The position numbers and the translations under genes are program-made. The notes beneath the pieces were generated by a model that was given only the letters and a program-made list of their open reading frames with translations, ran no database searches and was not told the DNA's origin. From contig NZ_AP025739.1 in NCBI RefSeq assembly GCF_003574315.2, positions 5,456,001 to 5,520,000 on the forward strand: DNA of 64,000 bases. Direction: 5' to 3'. This document shows positions 25,707 through 35,007 of this stretch, piece by piece. The stretch comes from Capsulimonas corticalis (GTDB lineage: Bacteria > Armatimonadota > Armatimonadia > Armatimonadales > Capsulimonadaceae). The stretch's first letter is position 1, and each line of letters opens with the position of its first letter.

Positions 25707-27179
25707 TTGATTGCTTGCATATGGATGAGATTGATCGGCGTTGCTTGTGAGCGCGCCCGCCTGCCGCATTTGATTGATCAGCCTTTTATTTTAGCCAGTG
25801 ATGACGGTATCGTAAAATGCGCTTCCCCGGAAGCGCGCGCCCAAGGCATCAGGCGCGGCTTGAACACCACCACTGCCGTTGCGCTTTGTGAGCATTTGAT
25901 TGTGCTGCCCTATGATCAGAGCGCTTATACCGAAGCCGCCGAAACGATCTGGGATGTGATCGCCGTGGAAACCAGCAGCGTCGAACCGATTGATGCCGAA
26001 CTATGCTACGCCGAATTTGACGGCCCCGCCGTGATCGAACGCATCAATGCGCTGGCGGCAAGCATTGCGCAGCGGCTGGAAATCCCCATTGCGGTGGGTG
26101 TCGGTGCCACCAAACTGGTGGCCCGCGCTGCGGCGCAGCGCAGCCAGCCCCAAACAGCGGATAGCTATGTCGTCGCCGTTGGCCCTGGGGATGAAGCCCA
26201 AGCGCTGACCCCGCTGCCGCTGGCCTTCCTCGACGCCATCGACGCCAAACTGCATCAGCGCCTCACCAAGCTTGGCATCACCACGATTGGCGCGCTGCAT
26301 GCCATCCCGCCGGGCGAATTGGAACGCCAAGTCAAAGACCCATTGGCGCTGCGGCTGCGCCGTCTTGCTGTCGGCTTGGACAGTAGCCCGGTGCGTCGGC
26401 TCTGGCCGCAAGCCACCATCGAACAGGATTATATATTTGATGATGAAGTGCGGCAGGAACAGGCGATCTTGCAGGCGCTGCAAAAATGCAGCGCTGACAT
26501 GGCAGCGAAACTGCGCGCCTGCGGCAAATACTGCCGCGCCCTGGCGCTGACGGTGCAATTGGCCGATGGCGCTTACGTACAGGAGAAAGAATATCTCTAT
26601 TCCCCCACTCATGATACTGTCACCGTCTTCCGCATCGCCGGGCGGCTACTGAACCGGCTGCGCATTCGGCAGGCAATCCAGCAAGTGCGCCTTACGGCCT
26701 CCGGGATCGACGCCGGCGGCGCGGTGCAACTGACGCTGCTCAATCCGATGAACGGCCAAGACAGTTTCCCGCATGAACGCCAAATTAGCCTGAATGCTGA
26801 ACTGTGCACACTGCGGCGGCGCTACGGTCCCACGTCGGTGATTTCAGCGGCATTACTGCAACAATCGCATGCTATCCATCTGTGGACCTATGCGCTGACC
26901 AAACGCCATAATGAGCGCGTCCGCGTCATCACTGATCCCAATGGTTCACCTATTCGCTGCTTTCGCAATCTAGGTTATCGGCAGGGTGCACGCCATGAAA
27001 CACAGCAGGGCGGCAATCAAATTGAGATTTGGCGCGTCACCGACCGCTGGCGCGCCGCCGCCTGGTCCTGGGGCAAAATTGTCGAGACTGACGCCTACCG
27101 GGTGATGACCAGCACCCATGGCGCTTATGAATTACAGCGCATCGGCGATGAATGGCGGCTGCGCGGGATTGCTGATTAA
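25707..27179 (+). CDS. imuB: ImuB-like Y-family polymerase homologue
   Basis: The 490-residue protein is a DinB/ImuB-type Y-family member: an N-terminal palm/finger region, the helix-hairpin-helix thumb stretch LTKLGITTIGALHAIPPGEL (about 189-208), and a little-finger region near 260-350. It seems to lack the polymerase carboxylates. The N terminus (CIWMRLIGVACERARLP) has no motif-I Asp, and at the SxDE position the chain reads VEPIDAELCYAEF. That is the state of ImuB, which does not polymerise but links DnaE2 to the sliding clamp. The start is TTG 25707 with GGAGG at 25693-25697. dnaE2 follows after 16 bp. No imuA is present. The tight pair behind a LexA-like box indicates damage-induced mutagenic translesion synthesis. 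Confidence 0.85.
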   Translation: MIACIWMRLIGVACERARLPHLIDQPFILASDDGIVKCASPEARAQGIRRGLNTTTAVALCEHLIVLPYDQSAYTEAAETIWDVIAVETSSVEPIDAELCYAEFDGPAVIERINALAASIAQRLEIPIAVGVGATKLVARAAAQRSQPQTADSYVVAVGPGDEAQALTPLPLAFLDAIDAKLHQRLTKLGITTIGALHAIPPGELERQVKDPLALRLRRLAVGLDSSPVRRLWPQATIEQDYIFDDEVRQEQAILQALQKCSADMAAKLRACGKYCRALALTVQLADGAYVQEKEYLYSPTHDTVTVFRIAGRLLNRLRIRQAIQQVRLTASGIDAGGAVQLTLLNPMNGQDSFPHERQISLNAELCTLRRRYGPTSVISAALLQQSHAIHLWTYALTKRHNERVRVITDPNGSPIRCFRNLGYRQGARHETQQGGNQIEIWRVTDRWRAAAWSWGKIVETDAYRVMTSTHGAYELQRIGDEWRLRGIAD

Positions 27180-27195
27180 AAGGCAAACCCGCCCC

Positions 27196-30100
27196 ATGTT
27201 TATTCATCTTCATGTGCATAGTCCTTTCTCGTTTCTGGACGGCGCATCGTCAATTGAAGATTTAGTGCGCCGCGCCGCGCAGCAAGGCATGGGCGCGCTG
27301 GCGCTGACCGATCATAATTCCCTGACCGCCGCGATTAAGTTTCATCGCTGCTGCGCGGATTACGGCATCAAGCCGATTTTCGGCACGGAACTCACCCTTG
27401 ATGACGGCTCGCATCTCACGCTGCTGGCGGCATCGCGCACCGGCTATGGCAATATCTGCCATTTGCTATCGCTGGCCTATGCGCATGGCGGGCGTCTGTC
27501 ACCGGCGCTGCCCTGGGCGCTGCTGTCGCTTTACAGCGAAAGTGTAATCTGTTTATCCGGCTGCCGCCAGGGGAAGATCAGCCAGCAAATTCTCAATCAT
27601 CGCTATGATGATGCGCTGGTAACGGCGCGGCATCTCAAAGCCGTCTTCGGCGATAACCTGTTTATCGAACTGCAAGATGATCTGGCCCCGCATGCCTTAC
27701 GGCTGTGCCGCGAACTCGTCTTGCTGGCAAAGCGCATCGGTGTGCGTTACGTAGCCACCAATAATGTGCATTACGCCACCCCCGAGGATCTGATCGCCCA
27801 TGATGTGAAGCGATGCATCGCTCATAACATTACCTTCGGCGAGGCCCATGCCGCGCGGCCCTTCAATAACCAGCGCTATTTAAAAGGCGCATGGGAAATG
27901 GCGAACCTGTATTGCTGGTGTCCCGAGGCGATCAGCAATACGATGGTCATTGCCAACCTCTGCGCACAAGACGGCATTATGCCGATCGATGAAGAAATCA
28001 CGCCCGCTTATCCCACACCGGACGGCATCGCGACCAGCCAGCATCTACGGGCGCTATCCTATGCCGGGGCCAAACGGCGCTATGGCGCGATTGACCGGCG
28101 CGTCAGCAAACGGCTCGACGAAGAACTGCTGCTGCTCAATACGCTCGGCTATGCTGATTTTGTGCTGCATACGGGCCGGATTGTGGCGTGGGCGCGCAGC
28201 CAGAATATCACCGTCACCGGACGCGGCTCCGGGGCGGATTCGATTATCTGTTACAGCCTGGGCCTGACGGATATTGATGTCGTGGCGCGCAATCTGCCGG
28301 TGGCGCGCTGGGTCGCGCCCGGCAAAAAGCCCGATATTGATATCGATTTTGAAGCCAAACGGCGCGATGAAGTCTTTCGCTGGATCGCGCAAACCTATGG
28401 CGCGGAGAATGTCGCGCTCTGCTGCACCTATGCGACCTATTGGAGCAAGGGCGCGCTGCGCGATGTCGGCAAGGCGCTGGCCCTCCCCACCCCGGCGCTA
28501 AAATGGTTTACCAAGCATATCTCTGGATTCATGCCGGCAACAGAAATCAAAGCCGCCTTTGAACGCAATCCCGAACTGCGCGGCTATGCGTCCCTAGCCT
28601 CCCGCTTTGAATTGCTCTTTACCCTCTGCGGCAAAATCGGCGGGCATCCCCGGCATCTTGGCAGCCATTCTTCCGGCGTCGTGATCAGCCGTATGGCGCT
28701 GTCACAGTTGAATGTCGTTACGCCCTCGGCGCGCGGCGTGCTGCCGATCATCATGCTTGATAAAGATGATGTGGAAGACATGGGGGCGGTCAAGCTGGAT
28801 ATTCTATCGCTGCCGATCCTGGGCGTCGTGGGGGATGCGGCGCGCGATATTCAGCGCAGCGAACGGGAATTTAATTATGACCTGATTCCCAAAAACGATC
28901 TGGCAACCTACCGGATGCTCTGGACCGGCAGCAATATGGGGGCGTTTCAGCTGGGGTCACCCGCGCAAGCGGCGCTCGCCACCCAATTGCATCCGGCGGA
29001 TTTTGAGCATTTGGTTGCCAGCATCGGCCTGATCCGGCCTGGGCCGATCAAATCGCGCGCCGTCAAAAAATACATCGCCTACCGCAACGGCTATGCCCGC
29101 ATCGAATATCTGCATCCGGCGCTGCAACCGATCTTGGAACGCACTTACGGCGTGTGCTGCTTCCAAGAACAAGTCTCCTATATCATCGCTGTGATGCTGG
29201 GGGTCAATGACGCGCAAGCCGAAGTTTGGCGCAAGCGTCTGACCAAGCATGCCCGCGCTGGCACGATGCGCGAAGCGCGCACGGAATTTGTGCTGAGATC
29301 GCGTCAGATTCATCATGACTTGTCGCTTGATAATGCTAATTTCATCATGGATGAATTAGAAGGCTGGTCTAGCCTGGGCTTTGTCGAAGGCCATTCCGCA
29401 AGCTTTGCGCTGACGGGGCAGAAGACGGCCTATATGATCTGCCACCACCCCATCCAGTATTACGCCGCCCTGCTCTCTAACCAGCCATGCGGTTTCTATG
29501 CGCCGCAATCGGTCGCCTCCGAAGCGCGGCGGCGCGGCGCGCAGATTCTACAGCTGGATATTAATGACAGCGCCCTGGCCTGCACGACCGATGAGGCCGT
29601 GACTGCCATTCGTCTTGGCTTTTGTCTGGTGAGCGGGATGCGTGAAGCAGACATCGCCGCAATCCTGGCCGCACGCGATCACGGCGTTTTCCGCAGCCTG
29701 CTGGATTTTTGCGCGCGTGTGCCGCTGCGCCGCGATCTGCTCGAAAGCCTGCTGCTCTGCGGTGCGTTTGACGCGCTGCATGAACACCGGCGCGGCTTGC
29801 TGTGGCGACTCGATGAAACGCTCGCCAAAGCCCAATCCATCCGCGCCAGCGCGCAGCAAAGCGCACAACAAAGGTTGGATATTCGCATGGTCGGCGCGGA
29901 TGCGACGCCGATTGCTTGGGATATAGAAGACTTTTCGGATTGGGAGAAGCTGTTGTGGGAATGGCGCGTGGTGTCGGTGACGACAAGCTGCCACCCCATG
30001 GCGCATCTGCGCCCGGCGCTGGCTGCGCACAGCATCGTCACCGCGCATGAAGCGATGCAACTCAAAACCGGCATGAAGGCGACGGTAGCCGGTTTGAACA

Positions 30101-30399
30101 TCCGCCCGCATCGTCCCCCCGCCAAATCCGGCGGCAGGCATCTGTTCTGCACAATCGAAGATGAAAGCGCCTATCTACAAGCCGCGTTTTACGGCAACGC
30201 CATCGAAAACAATATGGCGACGATCCTATTGTCTCCCGCCATCATCGTGCGGGGCCGCATGGTCCGCAAGGGCTTGGGCTGCTCCATAGAAGTTGAACAG
30301 GCATGGCCGCTGAGCGTTCAGGAATTTCAGCCACTGGCTACTCAGGAAGTTATGGCGATAAGACACAAAATTAGCGTGCTTCGACTGGAAGCACCCTAA
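27196..30399 (+). CDS. dnaE2: Error-prone DNA polymerase III alpha subunit, DnaE2 type
   Basis: The 1068-residue protein has an N-terminal PHP domain (FIHLHVHSPFSFLDGA, then LTDHNSL), and a palm with GRGSGADSI (about 342) and the catalytic aspartates in PDIDIDFEAKR (about 379-389). The fingers/tau region and a C-terminal OB fold (MKATVAGLNIRP; GGRHLFCTIEDES) complete it. The size near 1070 and the absence of extra C-terminal domains match DnaE2 rather than replicative DnaE1. ATG 27196 is chosen because the PHP domain begins there. It is co-transcribed with imuB. Remnants of related dnaE2 genes occur at 43026-43200 and 49579-50336, so this cassette has been present more than once. Its role is translesion synthesis during DNA damage. 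Confidence 0.93.
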   Translation: MFIHLHVHSPFSFLDGASSIEDLVRRAAQQGMGALALTDHNSLTAAIKFHRCCADYGIKPIFGTELTLDDGSHLTLLAASRTGYGNICHLLSLAYAHGGRLSPALPWALLSLYSESVICLSGCRQGKISQQILNHRYDDALVTARHLKAVFGDNLFIELQDDLAPHALRLCRELVLLAKRIGVRYVATNNVHYATPEDLIAHDVKRCIAHNITFGEAHAARPFNNQRYLKGAWEMANLYCWCPEAISNTMVIANLCAQDGIMPIDEEITPAYPTPDGIATSQHLRALSYAGAKRRYGAIDRRVSKRLDEELLLLNTLGYADFVLHTGRIVAWARSQNITVTGRGSGADSIICYSLGLTDIDVVARNLPVARWVAPGKKPDIDIDFEAKRRDEVFRWIAQTYGAENVALCCTYATYWSKGALRDVGKALALPTPALKWFTKHISGFMPATEIKAAFERNPELRGYASLASRFELLFTLCGKIGGHPRHLGSHSSGVVISRMALSQLNVVTPSARGVLPIIMLDKDDVEDMGAVKLDILSLPILGVVGDAARDIQRSEREFNYDLIPKNDLATYRMLWTGSNMGAFQLGSPAQAALATQLHPADFEHLVASIGLIRPGPIKSRAVKKYIAYRNGYARIEYLHPALQPILERTYGVCCFQEQVSYIIAVMLGVNDAQAEVWRKRLTKHARAGTMREARTEFVLRSRQIHHDLSLDNANFIMDELEGWSSLGFVEGHSASFALTGQKTAYMICHHPIQYYAALLSNQPCGFYAPQSVASEARRRGAQILQLDINDSALACTTDEAVTAIRLGFCLVSGMREADIAAILAARDHGVFRSLLDFCARVPLRRDLLESLLLCGAFDALHEHRRGLLWRLDETLAKAQSIRASAQQSAQQRLDIRMVGADATPIAWDIEDFSDWEKLLWEWRVVSVTTSCHPMAHLRPALAAHSIVTAHEAMQLKTGMKATVAGLNIRPHRPPAKSGGRHLFCTIEDESAYLQAAFYGNAIENNMATILLSPAIIVRGRMVRKGLGCSIEVEQAWPLSVQEFQPLATQEVMAIRHKISVLRLEAP

Positions 30400-30628
30400 T
30401 AATCTGGCCTTAACAGATTTACCTATCTTAATCCTCCTAAGACTTGAACGCTATAAACCGGACCTAATGAAGAAACCTAACCAATTCAAAGCTCACTCAT
30501 GTTTCCTGAAAATTACCAAAGCAAAATAGCCATCGAAAAATCTCCGATTGTCCAGGCGTAATTGCGACCACCCACCATCAAACTTATCTAAAGTACATAG
30601 GAGGTAGGTTAATTGACACGAGAAAAAA

Positions 30629-31213
30629 TTAACTACGATATAAATCCAAGAGATTAATAATTCTTTCTTTGACAGTCGGCCATTCGGGGGCGATTATACT
30701 GTAGATGAAATCATCGCGTCGATTATCTATTGAAATTTTTGTATTCATTCTGAGTTTACCTTCCAAAGTTGCGCCAATTCTATTAATAGCACGCTGACTA
30801 CGAACGTTACGAAAGTCAACTTTGAAATTTACCCTGATAAGATTTAAGTTTTCAAAAGCATGCGTTAAAAGTAAAAACTTGCTTTCAGTGTTAATTCCCG
30901 TACGCCAAACTGACGGAGTAACCCAGGTTATAAACGAAGCTTTATCATGTAACCGCGAATATTCAAAAAGCCTAATAACACCAACTGCAAGATCATCTTG
31001 TCGCCTGCGAATAACATAACTTAATCCTAATCCATCATAATATTCTTCTATGCATTGATGAACATAGTTGACGAATTCTTCTGTTGAGACCGGATGCTCT
31101 ACAAGAAATTTCCAAATTCTTTCATCCTTGCCAATAGCCTCTAAATCACTTATATCGCCTATTTTGAGTGGAACAAGCCGAACGATATTGCCAATTAGTT
31201 CGGAGTTATCCAT
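30629..31213 (-). CDS. GNAT-family N-acetyltransferase (RimJ/RimL-like)
   Basis: The 194-residue protein fits the acetyl-CoA-dependent GNAT fold of the RimJ/RimL branch. It starts with ELIGNIVRLVPLKIGDISDL, has the acceptor-side strand VGVIRLFEYSRLHDKASFI, the V-T-P-x-x-W-R-T-G-I-N-T-E segment near the acetyl-CoA site, and the usual end NLIRVNFKVDFRNVRSQRAI with a following NRIGATLEG. The substrate is unknown; members act on protein N termini or small amines. The A+T-rich start region has no clear ribosome site; I use ATG 31213, with 31228 as the alternative. It marks an abrupt change from the G+C-rich dnaE2 gene to A+T-rich cargo. The next gene on this strand starts upstream at 32553, and its end is 23 bp away, so they probably share a transcript. 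Confidence 0.8.
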   Translation of the reverse strand: MDNSELIGNIVRLVPLKIGDISDLEAIGKDERIWKFLVEHPVSTEEFVNYVHQCIEEYYDGLGLSYVIRRRQDDLAVGVIRLFEYSRLHDKASFITWVTPSVWRTGINTESKFLLLTHAFENLNLIRVNFKVDFRNVRSQRAINRIGATLEGKLRMNTKISIDNRRDDFIYSIIAPEWPTVKERIINLLDLYRS

Positions 31214-31236
31214 TATATTAATTATCATAATAATTT

Positions 31237-32553
31237 TTAACTGGTAACAACTACCATAGTATTAGTTGGCTCGTCACTTGTTATCAAATAAAATGCAAAA
31301 TCCAGCAACAAATCTCTGGTCAATTTATCTCCTTGAGATACTGCACTTATTGCAGCAGCACCATGATAAATAGATTCTCGATATTTGACAAATGCAAGAA
31401 ACAATATTTTATCATTTATTTCGGATTTATCTAATAAATCTAACCTTACATATGGGCCTAGATTATCGGATGTTACAACGGTTCCGAACATCTGATTTGG
31501 GGCTTCCAAAGAATTTATCTTATACGTAGCATTTAAAACTGATTTAAGAGCAAAAACCAAATTATTGCCTTCTGAATCCTTAATTTTATAAAATTTCACC
31601 ATGTAATTCATAAGTGTAACTTCTATAAATTCGTTCTTGACAAGCCATTCTTTGGGCGTATTCCCACTGCTCCATGCCTTTGCAAAAAATGATGCGTAAA
31701 ATGCATCTGGTAGTGCCTTCATATTTCTTAGCCGTACATGATCCACATCTGTCACGCGTTCTGTATCGGGGATCGGTGCAAAATATGTTAGATCAGGACA
31801 AGAGTAAAAATCTATTTTAATCTCGGAGCTTGTAAGTTTAAGTTCTACAATTTCACGTATCGTATCTGGCAGCATTCTATAAGAGTGGATATTATTATAA
31901 ATAAGGCATCTTAAATTTTGAAGATCGTGGACAGTGTTTTCTCGTTCAAGTGCAGCCGAAGATTCTGGATCAAGAATTAGTATTTGTATACGGGATTTTG
32001 GGTTAATTCTTGCTAATTCTATACAGCACATTTTGAACTTAATTGCTAGATTTCCATTCTCTTGATACTCCTGACTAAGTAACTCAGTAAAGGTTGACAT
32101 AACATATCCTTTAACTGGATCGTATTTGCTTGATAAGCTAGTGATTTTTTGAATAAATTCCTCCCTGTTTAGTCGCCGCATATGTGTAGTAGAAACGCCA
32201 AACAAAGCGTCCTGCAATACTAGATTAATCACAGTAGCAACAGCTATTCCAACACCCAAATTAACAAAAAGTGAGCTAAGATATGGCTCGCAGAAAGAGT
32301 TTTTTACTTTCCAATAATGACTAGGGATTTTAGGCGTGCTTGCTGCATAAAAATACAAGTCATTTCTCGACATTCCCCAACCAATAAGTACAACCATTGC
32401 TGTCATGGAATATATAGCAATTGCTAGTCCTTTGCGGCTCGTACGCTCTTTAGCAATTTGACTCCGAAATAAGCATATACCTGCCACTATCCAAATTAAA
32501 ATGATTACAACAGGAGAGAAGTTTACCATATATATACTCAATAATATTGACAC
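31237..32553 (-). CDS. Three-span membrane protein with large cytoplasmic domain, unknown function
   Basis: The 438-residue product has hydrophobic segments at about 12-29 (VVIILIWIVAGICLF), 44-60 (IAIYSMTAMVVLIGWGM) and 95-112 (LFVNLGVGIAVATVINLVL). A soluble part of some 320 residues follows. This holds RIQILILDPESSAALERE, a pattern seen in cytoplasmic sensor domains that sit next to nucleotide-binding folds, but I cannot name the family. Near the end are AFVKYRESIYHGAAAISA and LTRDLLLDFAFYLITS. The low G+C and isolated position next to a GNAT gene and defence-like genes suggest a transferred accessory gene. A membrane effector or sensor is possible but not shown. Start GTG 32553 has no clear ribosome site; ATG 32529 is an alternative. 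Confidence 0.65.
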   Translation of the reverse strand: MSILLSIYMVNFSPVVIILIWIVAGICLFRSQIAKERTSRKGLAIAIYSMTAMVVLIGWGMSRNDLYFYAASTPKIPSHYWKVKNSFCEPYLSSLFVNLGVGIAVATVINLVLQDALFGVSTTHMRRLNREEFIQKITSLSSKYDPVKGYVMSTFTELLSQEYQENGNLAIKFKMCCIELARINPKSRIQILILDPESSAALERENTVHDLQNLRCLIYNNIHSYRMLPDTIREIVELKLTSSEIKIDFYSCPDLTYFAPIPDTERVTDVDHVRLRNMKALPDAFYASFFAKAWSSGNTPKEWLVKNEFIEVTLMNYMVKFYKIKDSEGNNLVFALKSVLNATYKINSLEAPNQMFGTVVTSDNLGPYVRLDLLDKSEINDKILFLAFVKYRESIYHGAAAISAVSQGDKLTRDLLLDFAFYLITSDEPTNTMVVVTS

Positions 32554-32616
32554 TGCACGATAAATATGTTTAATAACAATTTAAATAATATAAATTATAA
32601 CACAGGCAATGGAATT

Positions 32617-32940
32617 ATGAAGCTTTGGCGGCGTAAATCGAGACTCCAATCCATACCAGTAACTATGGCACCAAGGATTGCAACAATGCAAAGCGACACT
32701 GTATATAATCAGCGATTAGCAAATATGATATTAACATTAGCTACAGAACGAATAAATGAATGCAATCGCTTTCAAAACGATGCTGCACATGATCCAGTGT
32801 TGAAAATGCTATGCCATGTGACCGCTATTCACATGAAGTTAGCGACCGATTATGCGGGAGCACCAGCAATTCGCGATGAGTGTATTCAGCCCTTAGTCAA
32901 CGCGACTCTAACCCATTTACTAAAAGATTTGCACCCGTGA
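32617..32940 (+). CDS. Small hypothetical protein
   Basis: From ATG 32617 this reads 107 residues: a basic start (MKLWRRKSRLQS) and a helical rest (MILTLATERINECNRFQN; LCHVTAIHMKLATDYAG). There is no signal, no membrane segment and no motif I know. It is divergent from the membrane-protein gene at 31237-32553. It may be real because the codons are plausible and the frame is long for such A+T-rich DNA, but the evidence is weak. Confidence 0.4.
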   Translation: MKLWRRKSRLQSIPVTMAPRIATMQSDTVYNQRLANMILTLATERINECNRFQNDAAHDPVLKMLCHVTAIHMKLATDYAGAPAIRDECIQPLVNATLTHLLKDLHP

Positions 32941-33249
32941 CATCAAAGTCTAATGACATCGGTTGTTGTTATTATAGCGCATAGACGTATAAATACTTTC
33001 GGATCTCATAATTATTTTCTGCGAAATAATTTGACTTATCATAGAGATGGAATTTAGCGGTTTTCAATCTATTGGCTATTGTTATACATTATTAATAGGT
33101 AATGAGCTGAATGCCTACAGCACTGGGAGTAGCAGAGCTTACATTAGATACAATGTTCGGCGGTTTATCCAAAAACCGCTAACTCCAGATGGACCGAAAG
33201 ATACAAAATTCCTCTCAGCATCCAAAGTCGCGCCTATGATATATGACAA
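32941..33249. other. Gap without recognised genes
   Basis: A+T-rich DNA, about 300 bp, between a small hypothetical gene and the broken SRAP gene. No promoter, RNA or repeat stands out. Confidence 0.4.
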
Positions 33250-33664
33250 CAGAAATCCCGGCGGCGCTTACCCACGAATATGAAAATCTCTTGATCCTTG
33301 ACACGGAAATTGATCGGCTGCTTGTCGCCTTTCAACCCGCCCCGTACAAAAATTCGGCGGCTGGAATAAGACATCGCTGCCCGCCAGCCCACGCGCCGCG
33401 AAAGAAAGGTTTGTGGGTAATTTCTTCGCTGATCGCATTGAAAGCTTTGAAGGTTGACTTGCCGCGGCCCCGATTTGTGACACCCCCCCACTTCATGGCC
33501 TCGAAGGCATGCATTCCATCCGCATTAACGATGGCCGCAATGGATCGCGTCGGGGCTACGCGGTAGCTGGGCAGTAAATCATCCACCGCACCAAGGTTGC
33601 CAAACAAGCTGAGCTGATCCGCAATATCCTTCGCACTGATCGCAATATTATGATGTTTGCACAT
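33250..33664 (-). pseudogene. Frameshifted SRAP (HMCES/YedK-like) gene
   Basis: SRAP proteins crosslink to abasic sites in single-stranded DNA through Cys2 and are often linked with imuB-dnaE2 cassettes. This fragment starts MCKHHN, keeping Cys2. It goes on with PSYRVAPTRSIAAIVNADG, MKWGGV, FNAISEEITHKPFFRGAW and RCLIPAAEF, all family blocks in the right order (the usual forms are PRYNIAPT, RWGL, NAR-SE and RCL-PADGFYEW). After AAEF the frame breaks, and a second frame continues SSRRIFVRGGLKGDKQPIN and KDQEIFIFVG. About 80 residues after that are missing. It is on the opposite strand to the dnaE2 cassette, 3 kb away. Confidence 0.8.
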
Positions 33665-33724
33665 AGGAGCAGTTCACCTGAACCTGGCACCACCTGATCG
33701 CTTTTGCCATTAGGATTAAGGAAA

Positions 33725-33856
33725 ACTGGAAGCCCCGGCGGCGCTTAGACGCCAAGCCGGAGGCAGCCTGGCTTTGGAGGCTGCTGGAGGCGCGGGCGGC
33801 TTCTGTGCGCTGCCGTGTCAAGAGGCAGTTGCTACCGTAAAAGTTTCAGATCCAGC
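33725..33856. repeat. Structured intergenic repeat, copy 1
   Basis: About 130 bp at high identity with 52910-53039. The segment is G+C rich and can fold: CAGCCT and AGGCTG pair around an 8-base loop, and GGCG and CGCC pair beside it. It lies just past the broken SRAP gene. The translation on the + strand (LDAKPEAAWLWRLLEAR) is open, but the second copy has frame-disrupting changes and a different tail, so coding is not clear. The rest of 33665-34008 holds nothing I recognise. Confidence 0.7.
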
Positions 33857-34008
33857 TGACATGCGACAAATCTCTCGCTAGCAAATTTGTCTGGCGGGAC
33901 TGAATCTTTGGAGGCGATCACGGTCAAAAATTCTTCTGTTCTTGACCGTGTCTGTTTGGCGATCGATCAGCATCAGCACCCAACATGTAAGGGGATAATC
34001 AGCGGGCA

Positions 34009-34710
34009 TTAGGAAGTGACAACAAGTTCGCGCTTCTCAATAGCGCCGTAGAGGTCCAGAGTCGGGCAGATCGCGTCAAGAATACGGCGAATTTTATAGC
34101 GCGCCACAGCGTTTGTAACAAAGCCACATGCGTTAGCGATGCGAACCGTAGCGGTTTCAAGCAGTTGGTCGTTGGCCTTGGTCCGGCTTAGTCCAGGCCG
34201 ATTTGCGCGGTCATACGCAATATCTGCTGCGTCATAGCCGGAAATGAATATATCCTGATAATGGCTCAGCACCGTCGGGGCAAAATTAGGCGCCATCGCA
34301 GCGGCGCTGATATAGGCGAGCTTCATCGCGGCATCAGAGAAAAGGGCGTCAAACGCGCTTTCGCTGATCCTGCCGGTGGCGGCGAAGGTCGTCAGGTGTA
34401 GGAAAAAGAATTGAAACTCTGTCAAAACGCGGAATGGGACATCGCCGCTTAGCCCCTTATTCAGCGAGGCGGCGACAGCTTGCGTTGCATTGAACGCCTT
34501 GAGCGACGGCAAATAGATTTCTTTGACCAGCCGGTTCGATTGTTTGTCATTGGCAAGTAGTGTAAGTGCTTCATCGAACTGCGGATCGGGACTATCGGCA
34601 TAGCTCATGGCGAGGAACCTCCTGGCGATCATACGTTCGATTATACCGCGCAATTCCCCTTTTCTACTGTGCGCTCTGACAAAAATTTCTTGATCGCTGG
34701 CATTGTACAC
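34009..34710 (-). CDS. Hypothetical helical protein
   Basis: The 233-residue protein is predominantly helical, without signal peptide or membrane segment: RGIIERMIARRFLAMSYAD, LTEFQFFFLHLTTFAATGR, DAAMKLAYISAAAMAPNFAP and ANACGFVTNAVARYKIRRIL. I do not recognise the family. It starts with GTG 34710 without a clear ribosome site, so the true start may be further in, at ATG 34629. Codon use is G+C richer than the A+T-rich cargo on its left. It is divergent from the AlbA_2 gene at 35008. Confidence 0.55.
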   Translation of the reverse strand: MYNASDQEIFVRAHSRKGELRGIIERMIARRFLAMSYADSPDPQFDEALTLLANDKQSNRLVKEIYLPSLKAFNATQAVAASLNKGLSGDVPFRVLTEFQFFFLHLTTFAATGRISESAFDALFSDAAMKLAYISAAAMAPNFAPTVLSHYQDIFISGYDAADIAYDRANRPGLSRTKANDQLLETATVRIANACGFVTNAVARYKIRRILDAICPTLDLYGAIEKRELVVTS

Positions 34711-35007
34711 GATGGCGCTGAATTATCCGATTCTCAAATTAGCGCGCACGGCTGATCGTTGATGGCGCGACAACGACTTAGCTTGCGATCTCTGAACCGC
34801 CAGCAATTAATGTCAGACGGGTGCAAGATCTGCCCGCCGATTTAATCGGCGAGAGCATGCGTTACAATTAGCCCTAGCTTCCTGCATTGCGATTTGCAGG
34901 AAATTGACCAGGCGATCAATAATAGGATAGCAATTGAATTTGAACACAAGTAGCGGCTAGCGCTGTGATAGCAAATTAGTCCTTAATATTAAAACAGAGG
35001 TGCAATT

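Noticed and set aside
26001..26612. Leftward frame opposite imuB
   Set aside because: It lies inside a well-supported gene and has no family features.
33725..33856. Structured repeat as an attC integron site or a c-di-GMP riboswitch
   Set aside because: TTAGACG and ACGCCAAGCC recall parts of these, but the matching partner core and the other conserved blocks are absent.
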